Assembly: GCA_028679035.1 (NCBI GenBank)
Contig: JAJRCL010000059.1
Coordinates: 1-13,152, forward strand
Length of the DNA: 13,152 nucleotides
Source: Methanomicrobiales archaeon
GTDB lineage: Archaea > Halobacteriota > Methanomicrobia > Methanomicrobiales > JACTUA01
Direction: 5' to 3'
Program-made: the position numbers and the translations under genes
Shown: positions 5,594-13,065 of the stretch, in pieces
How the letters are laid out: every line of letters starts with the position of its first letter
Position numbering within the stretch: position 1 is the stretch's first letter
Notes under the pieces: model-generated
The model's input: only the letters and a program-made list of their open reading frames with translations
Database searches by the model: none
What the model was told of the DNA's origin: nothing

Positions 5594-5710
5594 CCTTCTT
5601 TCGATGTTCTGATCAACACCTCTGAATCTGTTTGAAGGACGATGGGGGTTGATCCTTGGTTCCATCATTTTTACTAGCATGACGGTGACCGCCGGCAAAA
5701 AGGGCGCCGT

Positions 5711-6505
5711 TCAACCTGTTTTCGGATCCTCACCGGGACATATCTCACGAAGGGCGGTGCGGATCCTTGCATCCGCGGTCCTGCAATATCCCTCGTCGAT
5801 CTCGATGCCGATACCCCGGCGGTTCAGTCGGGCACACGCAACAAGCGTCGTCCCGCTTCCCATGAACGGGTCAAGAATGGTATCGCCGACATAGCTGAAG
5901 AGCCGGATACACCGCAGGGGAAGTTCAAGGGGGAAGGGAGCAGGGTGTCCTACCTTCTTACGGCTCTCTCCCGGAAATGTCCAGAGGCCGTTGGTCCACG
6001 CGATGAATTCATCACGGGATATGTCAGAATCCCCGGAGCGTTCTTTTTTCCAGCTATCCCGGTACAGGACGGTAATTACTTCCACCGGAGCAATGACATA
6101 GGGGGCACTGGCGCTCATCCACGATCCCCACGCGGTGCGGCGAGAGATATTTCCTTCATTCCAGATTATCGTCGAATGGTACTTCCATCCTATTTCCTTG
6201 GCTGCGCCGACCACATCCGCATACACACTCTGCTGCCCACCCTTATTTTTATCGAGTGGGATGTTGAGACACATCCTCCCGTCCTTTCGCATAACGCGGT
6301 GAGCTTTTTCCAGCCATTTCCGGGTAAATGTGATATATTCGGCATAGGTCGAACCGTCCTTATAGGAATGATAGGAGATATCCACATTATACGGCGGTGA
6401 TGTAACAATGAGATCGATGGAATTTTCCGGTATATCGGCACTGAGAAAATTGTCATGGATAATGGTGTATTTTACACCGTCAGGCTGTTGATTTTCCGGA
6501 TCCAT
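5711..6505 (-). CDS. Beta-class DNA methyltransferase (N4-cytosine or N6-adenine)
   Basis: 264-residue S-adenosylmethionine-dependent DNA amino-methyltransferase. The catalytic motif IV (SPPY, 36-39, in VTSPPYN) comes before the SAM-binding motif I (DPFMGSGTT, 212-220). This order defines the beta class. SPPY is usual in N4-cytosine enzymes, while N6-adenine enzymes more often have DPPY, so m4C is somewhat favoured. The middle part (RRTAWGSW..., about 127-165) would contribute to target recognition. Length is normal for a complete solitary enzyme. No restriction endonuclease lies beside it: radC/rubrerythrin are on one side and the Grx-TrxR fusion on the other. It may be an orphan methylase or the remnant of a restriction-modification pair. 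ATG 6505 has no clear SD or TATA. The recognition sequence cannot be read from the protein. Confidence 0.92.
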   Translation of the reverse strand: MDPENQQPDGVKYTIIHDNFLSADIPENSIDLIVTSPPYNVDISYHSYKDGSTYAEYITFTRKWLEKAHRVMRKDGRMCLNIPLDKNKGGQQSVYADVVGAAKEIGWKYHSTIIWNEGNISRRTAWGSWMSASAPYVIAPVEVITVLYRDSWKKERSGDSDISRDEFIAWTNGLWTFPGESRKKVGHPAPFPLELPLRCIRLFSYVGDTILDPFMGSGTTLVACARLNRRGIGIEIDEGYCRTADARIRTALREICPGEDPKTG

Positions 6506-6616
6506 GAGGACTCAGGTACTTTGCACGCCAGCCCTCTTTAGGATGCGCCTGGCTGCAGATACCGGAGGAATGCGTTCACTGATGCTCAATTCTGAAATGC
6601 GAGACTCTCCACCATC

Positions 6617-6624
6617 TTTATATT
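6617..6624 (+). promoter_or_regulatory. TATA box of the Grx-TrxR gene
   Basis: TTTATATT centred 26-27 bases before the ATG at 6647, predicting a leaderless transcript from there. The GGGAG at 6629-6633 instead suits the GTG at 6641. Confidence 0.55.
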
Positions 6625-6640
6625 TTACGGGAGTAATCAC

Positions 6641-7801
6641 GTGTGCATGCCGCCCGTAAAAGTCTATTCGACAAAAGCGTGTCCGTACTGCCGTCTCGTC
6701 AAGGCATTTCTTGAGAAACATGGGATCGAATACAAGGATATCGACGTCGGGGCAGATAAGGAGGCGGCGCGGGAGATGGTACGGATCTCCGGCCAGTACT
6801 CTGTTCCGGTGACGGTCGCGGATGAACAGATAATCGTCGGTTTCGATACCGCCCGGCTGATAGCGCTTTTCGGGACGAAACAGGCTGATGAGACCTATGA
6901 CGTCCTGATCGCGGGTGCAGGGCCCGGCGGTCTTACGGCCGCGGTGTATACCGCACGTAAACTCCTGAAAACCATTGTCGTCACGGAAAATATCGGCGGG
7001 CAGGCACTCGAATCATGGGCAATCGAGAATTATATGGGGTACCGGATGGTCAGCGGCGAAGCCCTTATGCAGAAGTTCGAGGAGCAGGCGAAACAGCTGC
7101 AGATCCATGTGGAACTTGACCGGATCCAGAATATCACAAAAGAAGGGGACGAGTTTGTGGTGAAGACCGCTTCGGAACAGACGTTCCGGGCGCTGAGCCT
7201 GATCATTTGCACAGGGAGAAAGCCCAAATGGCTTGGCCTTCCGGAAGAGCCAAAGTACCTTGGCCACGGCCTGTCAGTCTGCGCCACCTGCGATGCGCCG
7301 CTCTACCGTGAGAAGGATGTTGCGGTCGTCGGGGGCGGGAATTCGGCGGTAACGACCGCAATTGAGCTGGGGAGCATCGCACGTTCGGTACACCTGATCG
7401 TCCGCAGCCAGTGCAGGGCAGATGCCACCTATATGAAAATCCTTGAAAACAAGGGAAATATTACGATGCATCTCGGATACGAAGTCACTGCACTGCAGGG
7501 GAATGGCTACCTGAGCGGGATCACCATAAAAAACCGTGAGACAGGGGCGGAGGAAAATATCGCCGTCCATGGAGTTTTCCTTGAGATTGGCCAGCGCCCG
7601 AACACCGATTTCCTTGCGGGCTTTTTACAGACCGATGCCAATGGTGAGATCCCGGTCGACTGCAACTGCCATACCTCCATTGATGGGGTCTTTGCGGCCG
7701 GAGATGTGACCACTATCAAGGGGAAACAGATTATCATAGCCGCAGGCGAGGGCGCGAAAGCGGCCCTGGAAGTCCACGAATACCTTGTAAAGCGGAAATA
7801 G
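6641..7801 (+). CDS. Glutaredoxin-thioredoxin reductase fusion protein
   Basis: 386 residues joining two redox modules. Residues 6-80 form a glutaredoxin/NrdH-like domain with active site CPYC (14-17) and cis-Pro segment SVPV (54-57). Residues 86-386 form a low-molecular-weight thioredoxin reductase: FAD loop GAGPGG (92-97), redox-active CATC (214-217), nucleotide loop GGGNSA (231-236) and second FAD segment FAAGDV near the C-terminus. Electrons should pass from nicotinamide (or another carrier) via FAD to CATC and then to the fused CPYC, acting like AhpF for a partner such as the peroxiredoxin at 860. The NADPH 2'-phosphate motif HRRxxxR is altered to VRSQCR (254-259), so cofactor preference is open; some methanogen reductases use F420H2. 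GTG 6641 has GGGAG 7 bases upstream, but ATG 6647 is correctly placed for leaderless translation. The two differ by two residues. Confidence 0.92.
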   Translation: MCMPPVKVYSTKACPYCRLVKAFLEKHGIEYKDIDVGADKEAAREMVRISGQYSVPVTVADEQIIVGFDTARLIALFGTKQADETYDVLIAGAGPGGLTAAVYTARKLLKTIVVTENIGGQALESWAIENYMGYRMVSGEALMQKFEEQAKQLQIHVELDRIQNITKEGDEFVVKTASEQTFRALSLIICTGRKPKWLGLPEEPKYLGHGLSVCATCDAPLYREKDVAVVGGGNSAVTTAIELGSIARSVHLIVRSQCRADATYMKILENKGNITMHLGYEVTALQGNGYLSGITIKNRETGAEENIAVHGVFLEIGQRPNTDFLAGFLQTDANGEIPVDCNCHTSIDGVFAAGDVTTIKGKQIIIAAGEGAKAALEVHEYLVKRK

Positions 7802-7925
7802 AGAGACGACAATTCCGTCACCGGGATTTCCGTTCTTCCGCGGGGAAATAATCGATCTCTTGTCGGTCTCTGGTACGTTTCGGGGAAATTCTCAATTGGC
7901 CGGAACGCAAAGCTTGACAGGCACC

Positions 7926-8477
7926 ATGGACGAAGTCGCGCGTAAAGTGGTTCACCTTGTCTTCGGACTGGGGATCGCTGTCCTGATTCTGTTCCTGCCC
8001 CGCGACATCGTCCTTGGCATTATCGCTGTCGCAGTTCTCTCCGGCTGTATTCTTTCCGATGCGCTGTCCCGGGGGTTTTACGTGCCTTTGGTATCCGAGC
8101 TCGTGGACCGGCTGGAACGCCGGAATGTCGTGCCCGGAAAAGGTGCACTCTACTTTGCAACGAGTGCCCTCGTCTCCCTCATTTTCTTTCCCACGCCGGT
8201 CGTTGTTCCCGCCATCGTTACGCTCGCAGTGCTTGACAGTATTGCGACGCTTGCCGGACTGCATTTCGGGAAGCGGCGTGTATGGGGAAAGAAAACTCTG
8301 GAGGGATCCGTCAGCGGGACCGTGGCCGCTTTCGCAGCACTCATTCTTGTGCTTCCCCTGTACCATGCGGTGGTTGTCGCCATGGCTGCAGGTATCCTTG
8401 AACTCTTCACACCGGTCGATGACAATCTCATCATTCCGATCGGCATCTGTATCCTTCTTACTCTGGTTCCGGTATGA
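7926..8477 (+). CDS. Diacylglycerol/polyprenol (dolichol) kinase family membrane protein
   Basis: 183-residue membrane protein of the SEC59/dolichol kinase and VTE5 group, which phosphorylates isoprenoid alcohols, usually with CTP. Family marks: the basic N-terminus RKVVH before the first membrane segment, the PGKGALYF motif (about 70-77), the cytoplasmic loop GKRRVWGKKTLEGS (about 115-128), and the VDDNLIIP stretch near the C-terminus. About five or six hydrophobic segments are visible. In archaea the likely substrate is dolichol or geranylgeraniol for glycan-carrier or lipid salvage; the exact substrate cannot be read. The ATG at 7926 begins the family-like part; the frame is open upstream to a TTG at 7860 but that sequence is not family-like. 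No strong SD is present (GACAGGCACC). It is 124 bases beyond the Grx-TrxR gene on the same strand, and co-transcription is unproven. Convergent with tfrB. Confidence 0.85.
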   Translation: MDEVARKVVHLVFGLGIAVLILFLPRDIVLGIIAVAVLSGCILSDALSRGFYVPLVSELVDRLERRNVVPGKGALYFATSALVSLIFFPTPVVVPAIVTLAVLDSIATLAGLHFGKRRVWGKKTLEGSVSGTVAAFAALILVLPLYHAVVVAMAAGILELFTPVDDNLIIPIGICILLTLVPV

Positions 8478-8522
8478 GCTGGTGACGAAACGGTGGTCCG
8501 CACAGGAAAAGGGAGAGAGTAA

Positions 8523-9983
8523 TTAGTTCTCTTTCGAACACCGGGCATCTTTCGCCCGGTACCCTTCGAGAAGGATGCTGGTGATATTCTGCACCGGGCG
8601 ATCGGAATGTTCCCGGATGTGGAACTCACAGAACGGGCAGCTCGTGACGACGACGTCAACTCCCGTCTTTGAGATTTCTTCCGCCTTTTTCCCGGCAAGG
8701 GCGTGGGAGACCTGCGGCATCCCGGATCGGGTCCCTCCGCCGGCTCCGCAGCATTTCACCGGAAGCTCCACCACTTCATTCACGACAGTGCCGAGGATCT
8801 GGCGGGGCTGGTCCCGGATTCCCTGGCCCCGGAGAAGGTGGCAGGGGTCATGGTACGCTGCCCGGACCGGGAGGATGTCCGGCATCTCGATCCCGATCGA
8901 GCAGAGCAGCTCGTTAATGTCCACCACACGAAACGGCGTCCGGTAGTCGTTTTTCAGTGTGGATCCGCATCCCGCACACATGGTAAGGACTGTGTCTACG
9001 CCACGGGAAACGAATGCCCGGATGTTTTTCTCCTGGATCTCCGGAATAGCTGCAACCTGGCCGGTGCGGATCAAAGGGGAGCCGCAGCAGATCTGCTCCG
9101 GAGGGATGATGAGCCGTACCCCGTTCCTCCGGAGCACTTCGAGGGCATCCAGCGCTGTACGGGGAAGCCGCAGGTTATACATGCAGCCGACAAAAAACCC
9201 GACCGTTGCCTTCACCTCCCCGTAGGGCTCGATGGTGCCCCCCACCTGCTCAAGGAATGTGGGCTGGGTGCGGGGAACCGATCGGCCGGTTTCACGGATA
9301 ATCTGGGCAATCTCCTGGTGCCGCGGCAGGGTGAGACCCTGGCGGTTTGCGATCGCACGCAGCTTCTCGATTGCCTTGCCCGGAATCTGGATATCCTTGG
9401 GGCAGACCTTCCAGCAGTACTGACAGGTGGTGCAGGTAAAGAGTCCTTCCTGGATGGCCTGCGGAATCCGGTCCCGGGTATCCCGGGGATCGAGAGCGAG
9501 GCGCATCTCCTGGCGCATCGCGGTCGGTCCGGTGAATTCAGCCACTTCCATCGCGGGACAGATCGAGACACAGGCGAGACACTCAATACAGGAACGCAGC
9601 GGTTTTATTGCATCTATCTCACGCTTTCGGGGCAGGTCCCGGCCGGGACCAGGTACGAGGCTGGCGATGCTGGCAAGCGCCGGCCCCATGTCGACAACAA
9701 GATCCTTCTGCACCGGCAGATTGAGGGGACGCAGGACCATGCCGTCCGTCGCTTCATGGAAGCAGGCGAGCACCGGAACCCCGTTCACCTGGAGTGCGCA
9801 CGAACCGCACTGGCCGGTCCCGCAGCAGTACCGGTATGCGAGATCCGGGTCCTGCTCGTGCACCGCGTGCAGGACATGGAGCACCCGTGCACCGTCCGCT
9901 ACGTCGACCGTATATTCCCGGAGCGTCCCTTCGGTATCCTTCGAAGGATCGAACCGGTAGATTTTCACCTTAATCTGCGGCAT
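8523..9983 (-). CDS. tfrB: Thiol:fumarate reductase iron-sulfur subunit B
   Basis: 486 residues combining a SdhB/FrdB-like half with a HdrB-like half, the arrangement of methanogen TfrB. A [2Fe-2S] domain has Cys54, Cys59, Cys62 and Cys74. Two ferredoxin-type clusters follow: Cys131/134/137 with Cys141, and Cys183/186/189 with Cys193. The C-terminal half has two CCG domains: Cys266...Cys298-Cys299-Gly...Cys335-x2-Cys338, and Cys380...Cys410-Cys411-Gly...Cys448-x2-Cys451. In HdrB such motifs hold the noncubane clusters that handle coenzyme M and B thiols, so here they oxidise CoM-SH and CoB-SH and pass electrons to TfrA, giving the CoM-S-S-CoB heterodisulfide. Cytoplasmic; no membrane anchor gene is present. 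The ATG at 9983 overlaps the end of tfrA by 14 bases, and GGAG/GGGTG upstream is a good SD, indicating translational coupling. All cluster cysteines are intact. Confidence 0.95.
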   Translation of the reverse strand: MPQIKVKIYRFDPSKDTEGTLREYTVDVADGARVLHVLHAVHEQDPDLAYRYCCGTGQCGSCALQVNGVPVLACFHEATDGMVLRPLNLPVQKDLVVDMGPALASIASLVPGPGRDLPRKREIDAIKPLRSCIECLACVSICPAMEVAEFTGPTAMRQEMRLALDPRDTRDRIPQAIQEGLFTCTTCQYCWKVCPKDIQIPGKAIEKLRAIANRQGLTLPRHQEIAQIIRETGRSVPRTQPTFLEQVGGTIEPYGEVKATVGFFVGCMYNLRLPRTALDALEVLRRNGVRLIIPPEQICCGSPLIRTGQVAAIPEIQEKNIRAFVSRGVDTVLTMCAGCGSTLKNDYRTPFRVVDINELLCSIGIEMPDILPVRAAYHDPCHLLRGQGIRDQPRQILGTVVNEVVELPVKCCGAGGGTRSGMPQVSHALAGKKAEEISKTGVDVVVTSCPFCEFHIREHSDRPVQNITSILLEGYRAKDARCSKEN

Positions 9984-11607
9984 CTGCGCACCCGCTCCTT
10001 TCGATTCCGGCTCTTTTCACCGACATGTACGTGTGTCCGAATGGGGACGTCGCCGCGTCCCAGGGCTGTTTGATATCCGTGCGCACATGTGCTCCGCGCG
10101 ATTCCGTCCGCAGAAGGGCAGACCGGACGACCAGGGAGGCAACCAGGCACATATTCTCAACAGTACAACATTCCGCGAGGGTTGACACTGCATATGCTTT
10201 CAGCGGCCGGGCTGCAAGAGCGTCCACCTTCTCCAGCGTCGTCTCCAGCTCCGGTGCTGTACGAAAGATCCCTGCTCCTTCCCACATCGCCAGGCGCAGG
10301 TCCCTTCGTATCTTCACGGGATTTTCAATACCGGACCGGTATGCGCTCAGACGCTCCTCCTGCACCGCGATTGCCTTTCGCGGGAGAGAGTCAGTCCGTT
10401 TCCGGGATTTGCCGGCACTTTCGCCGGCACGTTTCCCAAAAACCTGTGTCTCGGCAAGAGCATTGCCGCCAAGACGATTTGCCCCGTGCAGGCCTCCGGC
10501 AGCTTCACCGCAGGCGAAAAGTCCCGGTACGGTGGTCGTGCAATCCGGCGTTATGCGGAGTCCTCCCATGAAATGGTGCGCCGTGGGGGCTACTTCCATC
10601 GGCTCCGAACGGATATCCACACCGAACCGGAGGAACTGTTCGAGCATGACCGGCAGCTTTTCTTCGATCTGCCGTGCCGGCAGGTGAGTGACATCGAGGT
10701 AAACCCCGCCCCGGGCCGTTCCCCTTCCTTCCAGTACTTCCGTGGCGATGGCACGGGCGACCACGTCCCGGGTGGAGAGCTCCATCCGTTCCGGGTCGTA
10801 CCGTTCCATGAACCGCTCTCCCCGGGCATTGGTGAGGATCCCGCCTTCTCCCCGGACCGCCTCTGTAATCAGTCTCCCGCGGGCATCGTACGGGTACACC
10901 GCACCGGTCGGGTGGAACTGGACCATTTCCATATCAATCAGCTCTGCACCGGCCCGGTATCCAAGAGCGTAACCGTCACCGGTCCCGGTTGCGGAATTCG
11001 TGGAGATATCGTAGATCTGGCTCCCGCCTCCCGTAGCGAGCACCGTGCTGTCGGCCCGGATCGTGACCGGATTCCCGTCGCGGGTGAGGGCGTATGCCCC
11101 GGTGACCCTGTTTTCTTCTGCGAGAAGACTGATCACCGTCACTTCGGAGAGGACCTGGACGTCGCTTGTGCGGAGCTGTTCCAGGAGTGTCATCATGACC
11201 TCATGGCCGGTACGGTCTCCCGCATAACAGGTACGGGGAAACCGCTGCCCGCCGAAGGACCGCTGGGCAACAGTGTCTTCTTCGGTGAAATCGAATACTG
11301 CCCCCCATCGGACAAGATCATTCAGCCGGTCCGGTGACTCCCGCACAAGTACTTCGACAAGTGCTGGATCATTGAGGTATGCCCCTCCCCGGAACGTGTC
11401 CTCACTATGCAGAACGCAGGAATCCTGGCTCCGCAGCACCGCATTATAGCCGCCTTCGGCCATTGGCGTGCATCCCCCCTTGCCGGGGATGCTTTTTGAT
11501 GTGATGATGACGTCCCCGTACTTTGCAGCTTCCAGGGCAGCGCGTACGCCTGCACCGCCGGAACCGACGATAAGCACATGGGACTTCAGGCCTTCATCTC
11601 CACGCAT
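9970..11607 (-). CDS. tfrA: Thiol:fumarate reductase flavoprotein subunit A
   Basis: 545 residues from ATG 11607, matching TfrA size. It reduces fumarate to succinate at FAD with electrons from TfrB, part of the incomplete reductive citric acid cycle used for biosynthesis in methanogens. The Rossmann FAD loop is GSGGAG (15-20). Fumarate-reductase family marks include QFHPTG (about 231-236), the RGEGG loop with the catalytic-type Arg (about 251), HHFMGG (about 344-349) and GANRLGGNAL near the second FAD site. The C-terminal ESRGAH...D segment is typical of the family. An in-frame ATG lies 14 codons upstream (11649), but those codons overlap AT-rich promoter-like DNA, and a TATA element at 11634-11643 is spaced for a start at or near 11607. 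The frame could also be SdhA/FrdA or NadB, but the fused CCG-type partner decides for Tfr. Cotranscribed with tfrB. Confidence 0.93.
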   Translation of the reverse strand: MRGDEGLKSHVLIVGSGGAGVRAALEAAKYGDVIITSKSIPGKGGCTPMAEGGYNAVLRSQDSCVLHSEDTFRGGAYLNDPALVEVLVRESPDRLNDLVRWGAVFDFTEEDTVAQRSFGGQRFPRTCYAGDRTGHEVMMTLLEQLRTSDVQVLSEVTVISLLAEENRVTGAYALTRDGNPVTIRADSTVLATGGGSQIYDISTNSATGTGDGYALGYRAGAELIDMEMVQFHPTGAVYPYDARGRLITEAVRGEGGILTNARGERFMERYDPERMELSTRDVVARAIATEVLEGRGTARGGVYLDVTHLPARQIEEKLPVMLEQFLRFGVDIRSEPMEVAPTAHHFMGGLRITPDCTTTVPGLFACGEAAGGLHGANRLGGNALAETQVFGKRAGESAGKSRKRTDSLPRKAIAVQEERLSAYRSGIENPVKIRRDLRLAMWEGAGIFRTAPELETTLEKVDALAARPLKAYAVSTLAECCTVENMCLVASLVVRSALLRTESRGAHVRTDIKQPWDAATSPFGHTYMSVKRAGIERSGCADAAD

Positions 11608-11608
11608 C

Positions 11609-11617
11609 TTATATAAA
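11609..11617 (+). promoter_or_regulatory. TATA element TTATATAAA in the tfrA-lysC divergent region
   Basis: On the plus strand it would start transcription near 11640, giving lysC a leader of about 25 bases. It abuts the tfrA start codon, so it cannot serve the ATG at 11607 on the minus strand. Confidence 0.4.
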
Positions 11618-11633
11618 GTGGGTTCTATACGTA

Positions 11634-11643
11634 CATAAATAAA
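11634..11643. promoter_or_regulatory. Shared AT-rich TATA element between tfrA and lysC
   Basis: CATAAATAAA on the plus strand is centred about 27 bases before the lysC ATG at 11665. Read on the minus strand (TTTATTTATG) it is about 31 bases before the tfrA ATG at 11607. One element could therefore position RNA polymerase for both genes, with leaderless or near-leaderless transcripts. Confidence 0.45.
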
Positions 11644-11664
11644 CTGCATGGGATACGTGACCAG

Positions 11665-13065
11665 ATGAGGCTTCTAATGAAATTCGGAGGCACTTCTGTT
11701 GCCGATGGGGAAAGAATAGCCCGAGTAGCGGAAATCTTGGAAAAATACGTAAAGGAAGGGCATGAGCTGGTAGTTGTTGTTTCGGCCCTCTCCGGGATGA
11801 CCGACCAGCTCATCGCAAATGCATCCGAGGTGGTGACCTGCACCGGAAAACCTCCAGTGGAGCCCTTTGTCGCAGCGATACGGGCTCGGCATGAGAAGGC
11901 ACTCCGGCTGGCAGCTCCGGACCTGTATGATGAAGTCGGGAAGGTCCTGTCTGCCCGTCTGGAGAGCCTGGAAAATATCCTTACCGCCATCAATACGCTC
12001 CGCGAACTGACGCCGCGTTCACGGGACTATATCATCTCCTTCGGGGAACGTCTCTCTGCGCCTATTCTGTCCGCTGCCCTGCGCCAGCGGGGGATCCCTT
12101 CTGTCGTGCTCGACGGGTGTGAAGCCGGCATCATCACCACCCCGACCCACGGGGATGCGATTGCGCTCCCGGCGGGAGATACCCGCATTGAGAACCGGGT
12201 CGTCCCCCTGCTCTCTACGACGGTCCCGGTGATTATGGGGTTCATGGGATGTACCGAGGACGGGAATGTGACCACCCTCGGACGGAGCGGGTCCGACTAT
12301 TCGGGTGCGATTGTCGGTGCGGCGATCCATGCAGACGAAATCTGGATCTGGACCGATGTGGACGGTGTCATGACCTCTGACCCGCGGCTGATCAGGAATG
12401 CACGGGTACTGCCGACCGTGTCGTACCTGGAAGCGATGGAGCTTTCCTACTTCGGGGCAAAGGTACTGCATTCCCGTTCGATCGAACCAGCGATGCGCAA
12501 GAATATTCCGGTTCTTGTCAAAAACACGTTTAACCCGGATCATCCGGGCACCCGCATCCTTCGTGAGGAACACCGTGACCGGAGAGTCGTGAAGGCGGTA
12601 ACCATCATTGAGAAGGTCGCACTGGTAGCAGTTACCGGCGTCCAGATGGTGGGCAGGCCGGGCGTGGCAAAGAGGATCTTTTCCGCACTCGCGGACCACG
12701 GGGTGAACGTGATGATGATTTCCCAGGGATCCAGCGAGGCAAACATCTCATTGATTATTGAAGAGGGGCACCTGGACCAGGCGGTCGACGCCCTTACCGG
12801 GATCCGGAAAGAGGGGATCGTACGGGATATCGTCCGGGACCGGAACGTTGTTGCTATCGCCGTGGTCGGGGCGGGTATGGCGGGGACCCCCGGGATCAGC
12901 GGACGGATCTTCACTGCGCTGGGGAAGGCCGGAGTAAATGTGATGATGATATCCCAGGGGTCGAGTGAAGTAAATGTCTCCTTTGTAGTGCGGCAGCAGG
13001 ACGGTCCGAAGGCGGTCCAGATCCTGCACGATGAATTCCGCCTTTCCGAGGATCACGATGAGTAA
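11665..13065 (+). CDS. lysC: Aspartate kinase with two ACT domains
   Basis: 466-residue cytoplasmic enzyme phosphorylating aspartate, the first step to lysine, threonine and methionine. The amino-acid kinase domain has KFGGTSV (6-12), GRSGSDY (206-212), WTDVDGV (from about 229) and the ELSYFGAKVLH segment. Two ACT regulatory domains follow (about 318-385 and 394-455), each carrying the same GVNVMMISQGSSE segment, which in this family forms the allosteric amino-acid site. Feedback by lysine and/or threonine is therefore expected, though which effector cannot be read. ATG 11665 gives MRLLMKFGG, a common archaeal beginning, with a TATA-like element 27 bases upstream. An ATG four codons later (11677) has GAGG 7-8 bases before it and is an alternative. 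It overlaps purM by 8 bases, so amino-acid and purine genes share a transcript. Confidence 0.95.
   Translation: MRLLMKFGGTSVADGERIARVAEILEKYVKEGHELVVVVSALSGMTDQLIANASEVVTCTGKPPVEPFVAAIRARHEKALRLAAPDLYDEVGKVLSARLESLENILTAINTLRELTPRSRDYIISFGERLSAPILSAALRQRGIPSVVLDGCEAGIITTPTHGDAIALPAGDTRIENRVVPLLSTTVPVIMGFMGCTEDGNVTTLGRSGSDYSGAIVGAAIHADEIWIWTDVDGVMTSDPRLIRNARVLPTVSYLEAMELSYFGAKVLHSRSIEPAMRKNIPVLVKNTFNPDHPGTRILREEHRDRRVVKAVTIIEKVALVAVTGVQMVGRPGVAKRIFSALADHGVNVMMISQGSSEANISLIIEEGHLDQAVDALTGIRKEGIVRDIVRDRNVVAIAVVGAGMAGTPGISGRIFTALGKAGVNVMMISQGSSEVNVSFVVRQQDGPKAVQILHDEFRLSEDHDE

Noticed and set aside
6568..6657. Mini-frame of 29 codons after GGAGGA, before Grx-TrxR
   Set aside because: The SD-like GGAGG touches the ATG (1 base), the peptide shows no motif, and it overlaps the promoter and start of the fusion gene.
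8703..10073. A 456-codon open frame on the plus strand, antisense to tfrB
   Set aside because: It mirrors the codon pattern of a GC-rich gene whose sense strand encodes all cluster cysteines of TfrB. The antisense protein is His/Arg/Pro-rich with no domain.
10486..11337. A 283-codon open frame on the plus strand, antisense to tfrA
   Set aside because: Same cause: the sense strand has clear FAD and fumarate-reductase motifs, and the antisense product resembles nothing.
12652..12995. Repeat of similar DNA inside lysC
   Set aside because: It is the normal duplication of ACT domains in aspartate kinases (GVNVMMISQGSSE twice), not a mobile or regulatory repeat.
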